Below, one piece after another: positions 42,671-51,691 of a DNA stretch of 64,000 nucleotides (position 1 is its first letter; each line of letters opens with the position of its first letter). The position numbers and the translations under genes were made by a program. The notes under the pieces were generated by a model. It worked only from the letters and a program-made list of their open reading frames with translations. It was not told the DNA's origin and searched no databases. Source of the DNA: Nitrospira sp. SG-bin1 (GTDB taxonomy: Bacteria > Nitrospirota > Nitrospiria > Nitrospirales > Nitrospiraceae); assembly GCA_002083365.1 (NCBI GenBank), contig LVWS01000015.1:37011-101010 (forward strand), given 5' to 3'.

Positions 42671-43570
42671 ATGAACGTGAATGAAACGGCACACCCCTGC
42701 CCACGACGACGCCAACTGGTCAGCGTCATTATGCCGGTGTACAACGCTGCCACGACGTTGGCCCCACAACTTGATGCACTGAACAGTCAGGTATTTGACG
42801 GCGACTGGGAGATCGTGGCCGTCGATAATCGTTCGACGGACGACTCGGTCGCGGTCATCCGGCAGTATCAGCAGCAGATGCCACATCTCCGTCTGGTCGG
42901 GGCAGAGGAGAAGCAGGGCCGTGCGTATGCCTGTAATGTCGGAGCGCGGGCCGCCAAAGGGGATGTCTTTCTTTTTTGTGATGCCGATGATGTCGTCGCC
43001 CCGGGTTGGCTCGCGGCACTGGCTCGGGCACTCGAGCAGCACGAGTTTGTCGCCGGCACCATTGACGTCGAGGCCCTGAACCAGAGCAAAGCCTGGCGCC
43101 ATCACCCCGGCAATTTTGCCACGAGACGAAATCTGTTTTTTCTGCCATTTGCCTGTGGCGCCCTTATGGCGCTTTCGCGTGAAGCATTCGAGCGAGTCGG
43201 CGGCTTTAGCGAGAGGGCTTCCTTTTGCGAAGATATAGAGCTCTCGTGGCGTTTGCAACTGCAAGGCTATGTGCTCCATCCGGTCCCGGACGCGGTGGTT
43301 CAGTACCGTTACCGGGAGACGCTGCAAGCAATGTGGAAGCAGAATGTGCGCTATGGCGCGGCTCATGTCTATCTCTACAAGCAATTCGCCTCTTACGGAA
43401 TGCCTCGCTCATCCCTCCGTGGAGTTTATTATAAATATAGGGGGTTGGTCATTGAGCTCCCCTATTTACTGGGGGGAGAAGAAAGCCGGAGGGCGCATTT
43501 CCTGCGCAAGGTGGCGCTCTGCTGGGGTCGGTTGTGTGGTTCCTTGCGCTATCGCACGGTTTATCTATAA
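42671..43570 (+). CDS. Glycosyltransferase family 2
   Basis: A GT2/GT-A enzyme of 299 residues (ATG 42671, with GAGG upstream; the frame opens at 42656). Motifs: VSVIMPVYNAATTLAPQL, DNRSTDDSVAVIRQY and the acidic site FCDADDVVAPGW. The C-terminal half has EDIELSWRLQLQGY, a catalytic-base region common in GT2. It is paralogous to the next gene (43989) in length and motif order. Substrate unknown. No membrane segment is clear, so it is probably membrane-associated or cytoplasmic. Confidence 0.9.
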   Translation: MNVNETAHPCPRRRQLVSVIMPVYNAATTLAPQLDALNSQVFDGDWEIVAVDNRSTDDSVAVIRQYQQQMPHLRLVGAEEKQGRAYACNVGARAAKGDVFLFCDADDVVAPGWLAALARALEQHEFVAGTIDVEALNQSKAWRHHPGNFATRRNLFFLPFACGALMALSREAFERVGGFSERASFCEDIELSWRLQLQGYVLHPVPDAVVQYRYRETLQAMWKQNVRYGAAHVYLYKQFASYGMPRSSLRGVYYKYRGLVIELPYLLGGEESRRAHFLRKVALCWGRLCGSLRYRTVYL

Positions 43571-43988
43571 GCATAAGGGCCGAGTGATATATTCGACTGA
43601 GTGAACCCGGCACAACGCAAACGCGGAAACAAGCGTAGACAGAGATAAGTTCGGGAGACTGGCTATTTGCTGAATCTTTGGAAAAGATGAACGTCGTGAC
43701 GCATTTTCATCTTGCCTTTATGTCCGTCCTGCGGGAATTGGGTGAAACATATGAGGAGACGTATCCTTGTGCCACCGAGAGCGATGGAACTTCTTCCGGA
43801 TGTCAAAGAGCATGCCTTGTCAACACGTTGGCCTCCGACCGTTTGGAGTTCTCTGAACATATTGCGTCGGATTGAGTCTCGGGTCCGCGATTCCATACGA
43901 TAACAGCAGCCCTTTCTTCCGTGGGGATTCAACGGTAGAGGAATGTATGTGTGTAATTGGACTGGAATAACAAGATGAAGGAAAGCTT
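43571..43988. other. Intergenic region between two GT2 paralogues
   Basis: A 418-nt gap. The frame at 43678-43875 and a second at 43712 have no family features and no good ribosome-binding site. I see no repeat, no promoter of quality and no remnant that I can align to the flanking genes. Confidence 0.4.
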
Positions 43989-44864
43989 ATGAGGTTGAGC
44001 GTCGTAATACCCTGTTTTAATGAAGCGGATACCATTGGGACTCAACTCGAGGCGCTTGCCAATCAACAGTGGTCTGAGCCTTGGGAGGTCATTGTGTCGG
44101 ACAATGGGTCAACAGACGGCTCAATGGACGTCGTAAAACAATACGAGGGACGGCTGCCTAGTCTCCGAATCGTTGACGCATCCGGGAAGCGTGGACAAGC
44201 CTATGCCAGGAACGTAGGTGCAAAGAACGCCCTGGGTGAATTCATAGCCTTTTGCGATGCTGACGATGAGGTGGGTTCGGGGTGGCTGGCGTCGATGGGA
44301 GAGGCGTTGTCAAAGTGGGATTTTGTTGCCTGCCGCATCGATGTTCATAAGCTCAGCCCTGCATGGGTGGCGGAGAAGTGGGACCATTCACAGGCACGAG
44401 GGCTTCAGACGGGCGGTTTCTTGAACTTTCTTCCGCATGCTGGGGGAAGTACCATCGGAATTAAGCGTCGTATCCATGAGGAAGTCGGCGGTTTCGCTGA
44501 ATCATGTCGTTTAGGTGAAGATACGGAGTATTGTTGGAGAGTGCAGCTGAAAGGAACAGCGCTTCATTTTGTGTCGGATGCGGTGATGCATGTTCGCTTG
44601 AGGGATACCGTGAAAGGGATTTTTCTCCAGTCTTTCGGCTGGGGAGAATACCGCGTTCTTCTGTACAAGAAGTACCTTCCATTAGGCCTGCCAAGACACA
44701 CGTGGAAAGAAGGGATCGAGGCATGGAAAGATCTCATCATAGGCTTCCTCAAGAATATTCACAAAATTCGGAGTAGAAGAGATCTGGTTCATTGGGCTCA
44801 GCGTCTTGGCACCCGAATGGGGCAGCTAAAGGGCAGTATCAAATACAGAATTTTTGCGATTTGA
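43989..44864 (+). CDS. Glycosyltransferase family 2
   Basis: A 291-residue GT2 enzyme: LSVVIPCFNEADTIGTQL, DNGSTDGSMDVVKQY, FCDADDEVGSGW and EDTEYCWRVQLKG. It aligns along its length with the protein from 42671 (for example DADD and GW positions), so the pair probably arose by duplication. It is followed by an ATP-grasp gene. The substrate cannot be told from sequence. Confidence 0.9.
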   Translation: MRLSVVIPCFNEADTIGTQLEALANQQWSEPWEVIVSDNGSTDGSMDVVKQYEGRLPSLRIVDASGKRGQAYARNVGAKNALGEFIAFCDADDEVGSGWLASMGEALSKWDFVACRIDVHKLSPAWVAEKWDHSQARGLQTGGFLNFLPHAGGSTIGIKRRIHEEVGGFAESCRLGEDTEYCWRVQLKGTALHFVSDAVMHVRLRDTVKGIFLQSFGWGEYRVLLYKKYLPLGLPRHTWKEGIEAWKDLIIGFLKNIHKIRSRRDLVHWAQRLGTRMGQLKGSIKYRIFAI

Positions 44865-44972
44865 CCGGCTCCTCAATGGCGCAAGAGAGATACTGAAGCG
44901 CATGTGTCAGTCGCCGGCAGGCTGTTGACAAACAGCGTACAGCGAAGATCTATTGACGGAGGTCAGCTTTTG

Positions 44973-46043
44973 ATGTCCTTAAGTTGGAAGTCATCCGCCA
45001 GAGCTATTTTTCAGAGGTTGGGGCGTTTGGAGAGTTATTATTATGATTATTGGGAGCTCAACAGACAGGCTATGAGAAACCTGAAGGCCGTGGAAAGCTA
45101 TAAAGGCAAGACGAGCCGTCAGGATCTGAAACAGTGTAACGATTATGCGGTGGAGGTCCTCGGACATAAGCGCTTTGCCCCCTGGTTGTATGTCTATACG
45201 GCGGTTTCCGGGCGGTTTCGAGAGGGCTGGATTCCCGATAACTACTACTTCTCGGTTGTCGTACCCACGATTCAGAAGCGGTATGGACCGATGGCGGACC
45301 TCAGGGGGCTGAGCGCGGTCATGCTTCAGAGCGCGGCCCTTCCTGATGTGCTCGCGTACGTCAACGGGATCTTTTTTGACACCACCTCCGGATTTGTGTC
45401 ACCCGATGCGGTGAGAGACAAACTGTTCAAGGATCAGGAGCGAGTGGTCTTCAAGCTCGATCATTCGCTCCGAGGTGAAGGCGTTTATTTTCTCACGCGT
45501 GAGTCGTTCAGTCTTGAACAGATCCACCGGCTGGGGAACGGGGTGTTTCAACGCGCCGTGCGGCCGCATCGATTGTTCGCTGAATTCACCCAACAATCCG
45601 TAGCAACCGTACGAATCACGACCGTGTACGAGGAGAGTGGGAAGGTGTCCGTGCGGGCATGTTACCTGAGAATGGGCAGTGGAGATGAAACCCATGTGCA
45701 GTCAAAAACCGAAATCAGAGTGCCGGTCAACGTGGTCAGTGGAGCATTAGAGGAGATCGGGTACACGGCGGAATGGCTGGAGACCAGAGTTCATCCGACG
45801 AGCCATGTCGCGTTTGCCGGGAACGTGATTCCTGCATTCCATAGTTGTGTACGCACCGTGACCGAGTTGCATCGGAAAGCTCCCTATACACGCTGTGTAG
45901 GCTGGGATGTGACTGTCGACCGGGACGAGCAGGTCCAGCTCCTGGAATGGAATGGGGCGAGAAACGGCATTAAGTTCAGCGAAGCCACGCAAGGGCCGTG
46001 CTTTGCGGACTTAGGCTGGGAGCGACTATGGAAGTCAGGGTAA
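44973..46043 (+). CDS. ATP-grasp protein of the sugar-transfer-associated type
   Basis: A protein of about 356 residues. Recognisable pieces are ERVVFKLDHSLRGEGVYFL (nucleotide-binding strand and glycine loop), FAEFTQQSVATVRITTVYE and the metal-binding end of the fold CVGWDVTVDRDEQVQLLEWNG. This matches the ATP-grasp subfamily found in polysaccharide clusters, which is thought to link an amino acid or acyl group to a sugar. The start ATG 44973 follows GGAGG at a distance of about 10 nt. The frame continues upstream to 44904. Confidence 0.8.
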   Translation: MSLSWKSSARAIFQRLGRLESYYYDYWELNRQAMRNLKAVESYKGKTSRQDLKQCNDYAVEVLGHKRFAPWLYVYTAVSGRFREGWIPDNYYFSVVVPTIQKRYGPMADLRGLSAVMLQSAALPDVLAYVNGIFFDTTSGFVSPDAVRDKLFKDQERVVFKLDHSLRGEGVYFLTRESFSLEQIHRLGNGVFQRAVRPHRLFAEFTQQSVATVRITTVYEESGKVSVRACYLRMGSGDETHVQSKTEIRVPVNVVSGALEEIGYTAEWLETRVHPTSHVAFAGNVIPAFHSCVRTVTELHRKAPYTRCVGWDVTVDRDEQVQLLEWNGARNGIKFSEATQGPCFADLGWERLWKSG

Positions 46044-46136
46044 TGGGTGTGCACTATCCGCCGGCCGCTCATTTCAATGGGCTCCCCAAAAAGCATAGCG
46101 AGTTCTTCCAACTCGTCTCTTGGACATCAAAAAGAA

Positions 46137-46949
46137 ATGCTCCACTTGATTAAGAAGGCATGCGCGACGGTGAAGTGTGCTGCTCTTTCCAGAGTGGGGA
46201 CGATCACGAGTGTGTCCACGTCGCGACCGATGGTGGCCCTCACGTTCGACGATGGCCCCGATCCGCTTTGCACCCCCCGTCTTCTTGCGATCTTGGAGAA
46301 GCATCGCGCAAAAGCGACATTTTTCATGGTGGGCCAAGCCGCAGCGCTCCATCCCGACATCGTGGCAAAAGTGGCCGGCGGCGGACATGCGATCGGCAAT
46401 CACTCCTGGGATCATCCTTCTTTCCCGCTCATCACCGGACGGGAGCGGCGGGCCCAGATCCGGGCCTGCGCGCAGGCGATTGCTCCCTATGGAGTACCGC
46501 TCCTACGCCCTCCCTATGCGGACCAGAACCTGTGGTCCCGTCTCGATGCATTATGGCTCGGCTATCAGGTCATCATGTATAGTGTGACGGCCGATGATTG
46601 GCTCGACCATGACGCGGATTGGATGAAGAGCAGGATTATGAGCCGAATTCGTGACGGCAGCATCATTCTTTTGCATGATTCGCTTTTTCGGTATGGAGAG
46701 GAGCGCTATGCCGACCGGGAACCGATGATGAACATGGTGGACTCGTTTCTCAGAGAACTGAGCGGGCGTTTCAGCTTCGTCACCGTTCCGGAACTGCTTC
46801 GAGAGGGGCGTCCGTTACGAAGAAAGTGGTGTAAGAAATGTGACGTTGACTTTCTCAATGGGCTCACAGGGCCGTACGGGGATGGGTGGCGATACTCGGG
46901 AGCCGATGGTGGCTCAAAAACAGAAAAGAGATGCGCCGGGCAACCTTAG
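46137..46949 (+). CDS. Polysaccharide deacetylase family protein (NodB homology)
   Basis: A protein of 270 residues (longer frame opens at 46047). The NodB-fold motifs are intact: TFDDGPDPLCTP (catalytic and metal Asp), HAIGNHSWDHPSF (metal His), RPPYADQN and a late ILLHDS. It should remove N- or O-acetyl groups from a polysaccharide. There is no obvious signal peptide with the ATG 46137 start, so it may act on lipid-linked intermediates in the cytoplasm. The tail has a Cys pair (CKKC) of unknown use. Confidence 0.87.
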   Translation: MLHLIKKACATVKCAALSRVGTITSVSTSRPMVALTFDDGPDPLCTPRLLAILEKHRAKATFFMVGQAAALHPDIVAKVAGGGHAIGNHSWDHPSFPLITGRERRAQIRACAQAIAPYGVPLLRPPYADQNLWSRLDALWLGYQVIMYSVTADDWLDHDADWMKSRIMSRIRDGSIILLHDSLFRYGEERYADREPMMNMVDSFLRELSGRFSFVTVPELLREGRPLRRKWCKKCDVDFLNGLTGPYGDGWRYSGADGGSKTEKRCAGQP

Positions 46950-47435
46950 AATGAAAGGCTTTTCGGCAGGCCTGTCCAAAATCAATCATGATGAATATGC
47001 CTGTGTGAGATCGTGATGTGATAACGACGACCGACCACTAAGGGCATTTCTGCGCGATGCCCTATACGCTCCCCTGAACCATAGACCATTAAAAGAAGAA
47101 TGTCTTGGTGCAATGTCCCTTAGCCATGAAGTTGTCATGCGTTATTCGAAGTGTACTGAACGCGAATGGTAACAGCCTTGAAGGACACCGATCCCGGGTA
47201 CTGTGGGCACTGACCATTCACGCCTGCAGAAACCACAGCCACGCGGCGCCATTCCGGCATCGCTTACTAATGAGAAACGATATTCGAGACAAGCGGAGTC
47301 ACTTCGGGCATCATGGACCGGTCGCCATAGAGAGCGGACGTTCTTCTTTCAACACATCTCCTTGACGGAGAGGCTTGCTAGTTAGACTATGCAGTCTATG
47401 GGCCATGACGATCTCGAGGAGCCTGGTATAGGAAG
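46950..47435. other. Intergenic region before the first asparagine synthase gene
   Basis: A 486-nt stretch with no supported gene. Short open frames (47105-47365, 47203-47385) lack a ribosome-binding site and family features. No inverted repeats of a mobile element and no promoter of quality were seen. Confidence 0.45.
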
Positions 47436-49298
47436 ATGTGCGGAATAGCCGGAGAGCTGAGATTCAGGAGCAAACAGTCCGCATGCGCGGACTGGGACAA
47501 AATCAGTTCGATGATGTCCCGTCGAGGGCCGGATGATAGCGGATCCTGGTCCGGTGATGAATACTGCACCTTGGTATTTCGCAGGCTGTCGATAATCGAT
47601 TTGAGCCCACGGGGCCATCAGCCCATGACCGTCGGGAACGGCCGATATACATTGGTGTTCAACGGCGAAGTCTATAATTTCATGGACCTGCGGGGACAAT
47701 TGGAGAACCGAGGGGTGACATTCCGCTCGACCAGTGACAGCGAAGTTGTCCTGTATGCATTGATAGAATGGGGGACAGACGCGTTGGCCCGGTTCAACGG
47801 GATGTTCGCGTTGGGTTTGTATGACAGCGTTGAGAAGAAGCTGCTGCTGGCGCGCGACCACGCGGGCATGAAGCCGCTCTATTACTTGCTATGCGATAAC
47901 GGCATCGTCTTCGGTTCTCAGTACGATCAGTTACTGGCGCATCCCTGGAGCGCTCGTTTCGGCGTGTCCGAGGAGGCGTTGGGACTGTATCTGCGCTTGG
48001 CCTATATCCCCGCTCCTTGGGCCATAAAAAAGAATACCCACATGCTCGAACCAGGCATGTGGATGGAAATTTCCGCTGAGGGACAGTGTGCACGGGGCCA
48101 CTTTTATGTTTTTCCCGAATATGCCGAGCCTTCGTTGAGAGGGGAAGAAGCCTTCGAGGCGGTGGATGAAGCCATAACGGCGGCCGTGAAAAGGCATTTA
48201 ATCAGTGATGTTCCCGTGGGGGCCTTTTTATCCGGCGGCATCGACTCTCCGTTAGTGGTGGCCAAGATGCGGTCCGTCAGCTCAAAGGCCATAGAAACGT
48301 TCACGATTGGAACCGGGGAAAAACATACGGACGAATCCGCGGACGCGCAGGCGTATGCCAAAGAAATTGGCGTCAAACATACGGTCGACTATATCTCTCC
48401 CGATCAGGTGCAGGCGTTGACCGCGGATGTCATCGACGCCTGTGGAGAACCGTTCGGTGACTATTCGATCTTTCCGACCTTGATGGTGTCCAGATTGGCC
48501 GGCCGTGATCATAAGGTGATGCTGTCCGGCGATGGCGGGGATGAATTGTTCTGGGGGTATCCCAGCCGCTTCATCAAGCTTATCCGGCTGACTCAGGATT
48601 TCAGGCGACCGCTTTGGCTGAGACGGCTGCAATGGGGAATGAAAAGAGTCCTGTTAAGAGGCGATGACAGGTATTTGCTTATGGAGTCCTTGGGCCACTG
48701 CCATCGTTCCATGCACACCCGCCTTCCTGAGGTGGGTCTGAAGGAAATATTTCCGTCCTTGCCCGCATGGCCATCGGAAAACAATGTGTATGCGTACGAT
48801 GGTCGTGACCAGGATCGAATAGCGCAGCTCTCGCGGTGGCATGAGTTGGTCCATCATTTGACCATGGTATTGATGAAGGTTGATCGGGCCAGCATGTACA
48901 ACTCACTGGAGGTTCGCGTTCCTTTACTCGACAGGCAAGTCATCGAAGCGGCCACGAAGATCGACTGGCGCGATTGCCTGAATATGGAACAGAAACTTGG
49001 GAAACTACCGTTGCGGCATGCCTTGGCAAAAATGGTGACATACAAGACGTTTCGGAAGCGCGGGTTTGAAGTGCCGATGGCGACATGGCTCAGAACATCT
49101 CTGAAACAGCTGTTCGAGGAACAGGTCCTGACACGAACCGATATCCTGGGGCTTGAAATCGATCGAAGGGCGTTGCGTGGAGTATTTGAAGACCATATCA
49201 ATGGAAGATGCAATTATGCACGTGGACTCTGGCCGCTCCTCAGCTTGGCATTATGGGAAAAGCGATACTTCGCAAGGCCTCAGGTAGGTATCAACTGA
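47436..49298 (+). CDS. asnB: Asparagine synthase-like amidotransferase (glutamine-hydrolysing), copy 1
   Basis: A 620-residue enzyme. The glutaminase domain starts MCGIAGELRF (Cys2 nucleophile) with SRRGPDDSGSW, and the synthetase domain has the PP-loop FLSGGIDSPLVVA (Pro where Ser is usual) and MLSGDGGDELFWGYP. Lengths and domain order match AsnB. In polysaccharide loci such proteins often make amides of uronic acids instead of free asparagine. A second copy is at 59113. Start ATG 47436 is fixed by the need for Cys2. Confidence 0.92.
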   Translation: MCGIAGELRFRSKQSACADWDKISSMMSRRGPDDSGSWSGDEYCTLVFRRLSIIDLSPRGHQPMTVGNGRYTLVFNGEVYNFMDLRGQLENRGVTFRSTSDSEVVLYALIEWGTDALARFNGMFALGLYDSVEKKLLLARDHAGMKPLYYLLCDNGIVFGSQYDQLLAHPWSARFGVSEEALGLYLRLAYIPAPWAIKKNTHMLEPGMWMEISAEGQCARGHFYVFPEYAEPSLRGEEAFEAVDEAITAAVKRHLISDVPVGAFLSGGIDSPLVVAKMRSVSSKAIETFTIGTGEKHTDESADAQAYAKEIGVKHTVDYISPDQVQALTADVIDACGEPFGDYSIFPTLMVSRLAGRDHKVMLSGDGGDELFWGYPSRFIKLIRLTQDFRRPLWLRRLQWGMKRVLLRGDDRYLLMESLGHCHRSMHTRLPEVGLKEIFPSLPAWPSENNVYAYDGRDQDRIAQLSRWHELVHHLTMVLMKVDRASMYNSLEVRVPLLDRQVIEAATKIDWRDCLNMEQKLGKLPLRHALAKMVTYKTFRKRGFEVPMATWLRTSLKQLFEEQVLTRTDILGLEIDRRALRGVFEDHINGRCNYARGLWPLLSLALWEKRYFARPQVGIN

Positions 49299-49383
49299 GT
49301 TTCGGATTCGGCATCGGGACTGCAACTTGAGTCGTACGGAGACCTGCCCCTAAGGTCCGGCCTCTTTATCAGGAACGATCACA

Positions 49384-50322
49384 ATGCCAGATTCTACAGC
49401 TCCTCTTGTCTCCATAGGCATACCGACATATAACAGGGCGGGCACCTATCTTCGACATGCGCTGCGCAGCGCGGTGCGTCAAACCTATGAGAACATTGAG
49501 ATCATCTTGTCCGATAATTGCTCGCAGGACGATACCGAATCGGTCGTGAAGGAATTCGGCGAGGCTCGGATCAGGTACTACAGGCAAAAAGAAAATATCG
49601 GCCCGGTCAACAATCGAAATTTTTGCCTGGAGCAATCCCGAGGGAAGTACTTCGTCCTGCTGATGGACGATGATTTGATCGACGACGACTTTGTCGCCAC
49701 CTGTATGGAGGCGGTGAAACATCATGAGCCGGGCGTCATTTTGACCGGAGCGCGCGAGATTGATTCCAAAGGGAATATCATATCCGCTTGTCGCAATACG
49801 GTGGGCGGTTGTTCAACGGCCGAATTTATCTTAGGATGGTTCGAGCGCAAACTGCCTCTGTATCTGTGCAGCACGATCTTCAACGCCGACAGGTTGAAAG
49901 AGCTTGGCGGAATACATTCGAAAACGAACAGGTATGATGATGTCGTGGCATATGTTCAACTTGCCGCGAAATACGGGAGAATAGATATTCCCGATGTCAA
50001 AGCGAGTTTTCGCAGGCACGACAGCAATATCGGGAGTGCTGTCCATTATTCCGCTTGGTGCGAAGACAGTCTTTTTCTGTTGGACATCATGTGCAATGCC
50101 GTGCCTGAGCATGCTGCCGTCATACGAGAAAAGGGAATGGCGTACTTCTGCTTCAGAAATTACAACCGCGTCGCCGGAATGACACCTCTGAGTGAACGGT
50201 GGCATGCGTACCGAACGATCTACAGGACCTTTGACTACTGTTATTCCCCGTTATGGTTTTTGTATGTAAAAAACCTTTCTCGTCTCCAGAAGTTTCTGAA
50301 GAGGCAAATTACAAGCCGGTAG
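49384..50322 (+). CDS. Glycosyltransferase family 2
   Basis: A 312-residue GT2 enzyme: VSIGIPTYNRAGTYLRHAL, LSDNCSQDDTESVV and the acidic motif LLMDDDLIDDDFV. The end (YSPLWFLYVKNLSRLQKFL) is amphipathic. It is less similar to the other two GT2 proteins and so probably has a different acceptor. It lies 85 nt after the asparagine synthase gene. Confidence 0.9.
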   Translation: MPDSTAPLVSIGIPTYNRAGTYLRHALRSAVRQTYENIEIILSDNCSQDDTESVVKEFGEARIRYYRQKENIGPVNNRNFCLEQSRGKYFVLLMDDDLIDDDFVATCMEAVKHHEPGVILTGAREIDSKGNIISACRNTVGGCSTAEFILGWFERKLPLYLCSTIFNADRLKELGGIHSKTNRYDDVVAYVQLAAKYGRIDIPDVKASFRRHDSNIGSAVHYSAWCEDSLFLLDIMCNAVPEHAAVIREKGMAYFCFRNYNRVAGMTPLSERWHAYRTIYRTFDYCYSPLWFLYVKNLSRLQKFLKRQITSR

Positions 50323-50410
50323 CATGAGTTCATGCGCGTTTGTCTTCGAGAGTAGCAGATTCAAGGGCGTGTATTAATTCGGATCGTTCGGCCTTATCGT
50401 ATCATCCATT

Positions 50411-51682
50411 ATGAAAATTGCTTTTCTTGTCAGCCAATTTCCCTCCGTCTCCGAGACCTTTATCTTGAATCAGATTGTGGGTCTGATGGAGCTGGGCCAT
50501 GATGTCCATATTTTCGCCGACAAGTCGGTGAAGAATGTCACCATTCATGAGAACTATGAGAAATACGGATTGTCCAAGCGCACACACTACTATGGAATTC
50601 CACAGAACAAAATATCGAGAATGCTCAAAGCCATTCTCCTCATCATGAAATATGCGCCAAGCCACTATGACGTTCTGCTCAGATCGTTAAATATCGTTCG
50701 GTATGGGAAACCGTCATGGTCCCTTAGTCTCCTTTTCATGAGCGCCGCGCTGACAGAAAGAGGTCCTTTTGACATCATCCATTGCCAGTTCGGCGCGCTC
50801 GGACCCAGTGGGGTGGCACTCAATCAAATCTGTGCGAGTCATTCCAAGATCGTGACATCCATCCGAGGGTATGATGTAACCGTGTATCTCAAAAAACACC
50901 CGGGGATTTATCGTGAGTTATTCGGGGAAGGGGATTTGTTTTTGCCGGTTTGCGAGTTCCTTAAGGAACGGTTGATCCAGGAGGGCTGCGAGCAAAAGAA
51001 AATCGTCGTTCACCATTCCGGCATTGATTGTTCAAAATTCGAATACATTCAGAGAGAGCGGGGACCTGGCGACCCTATCAAGGTGCTGACGATTGCGAGG
51101 TTGATCGAAAAGAAAGGCGTGGCCTTTGCCGTTGAAGCCGTGTCACACCTTCTTTCAAAGGGAGAAAAAATAGACTATTCGATAGTCGGGGATGGAGCGC
51201 TTCGTGAGGAGTTGCAGCAGTTGATAAAGAGCATGGGTATTGAGCGACAAGTCAGATTGCTCGGTTGGAAAACACACGAGGAAGTGAAAAGATTATTGGA
51301 GGAATCGCACGTGCTGGTTGCTCCTAGTTTGACTTCCGAAAGCGGTGATCAGGAGGGGATTCCAAACGCCATCAAAGAGGCGATGGCTACGGGGTTGCCC
51401 GTGATCAGTACCTTTCACAGCGGGATACCGGAACTGGTGGCCGACGGTGTGTCGGGTTTGTTGGTGCCGGAACGGGACGCGGTTTCTCTTGCAGAGGCCC
51501 TGGCCCAGCTGATGAGCCATCCGGAAATATGTAATAGGATGGGTAAAGCGGGAAGAATGCACGTGGAGCAAGGGTTTGACACACACGCCTTGAATAAAAA
51601 GCTGGAAGAATTATACCGGGAACTCATGCAAGACACGTATTCCAGGCCGTGCGCTCTCGACATCGACCGATGCATACTTTAA
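50411..51682 (+). CDS. Glycosyltransferase family 4
   Basis: A 423-residue GT-B enzyme. The N-terminal half has MKIAFLVSQFPSVSETFILN, typical of the colanic-acid-type GT4 proteins, and IIHCQFGALGPSGVALNQI. The C-terminal nucleotide-binding half has VLTIARLIEKKGVAFAVEAV and APSLTSESGDQEGIPNAIKEA with the EX7E pattern. It probably transfers a hexose to a lipid-linked intermediate. ATG 50411 has little upstream ribosome-binding sequence. Confidence 0.92.
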   Translation: MKIAFLVSQFPSVSETFILNQIVGLMELGHDVHIFADKSVKNVTIHENYEKYGLSKRTHYYGIPQNKISRMLKAILLIMKYAPSHYDVLLRSLNIVRYGKPSWSLSLLFMSAALTERGPFDIIHCQFGALGPSGVALNQICASHSKIVTSIRGYDVTVYLKKHPGIYRELFGEGDLFLPVCEFLKERLIQEGCEQKKIVVHHSGIDCSKFEYIQRERGPGDPIKVLTIARLIEKKGVAFAVEAVSHLLSKGEKIDYSIVGDGALREELQQLIKSMGIERQVRLLGWKTHEEVKRLLEESHVLVAPSLTSESGDQEGIPNAIKEAMATGLPVISTFHSGIPELVADGVSGLLVPERDAVSLAEALAQLMSHPEICNRMGKAGRMHVEQGFDTHALNKKLEELYRELMQDTYSRPCALDIDRCIL

Positions 51683-51691
51683 TAAACTCCG

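Noticed and set aside
43678..43875. Small open frames between the two GT2 genes
   Set aside because: Neither has a convincing ribosome-binding site or resemblance to known proteins or to the flanking genes.
47105..47365. Open frame of 86 codons before the first asparagine synthase gene
   Set aside because: No conserved pattern, and several overlapping frames of similar length exist there.
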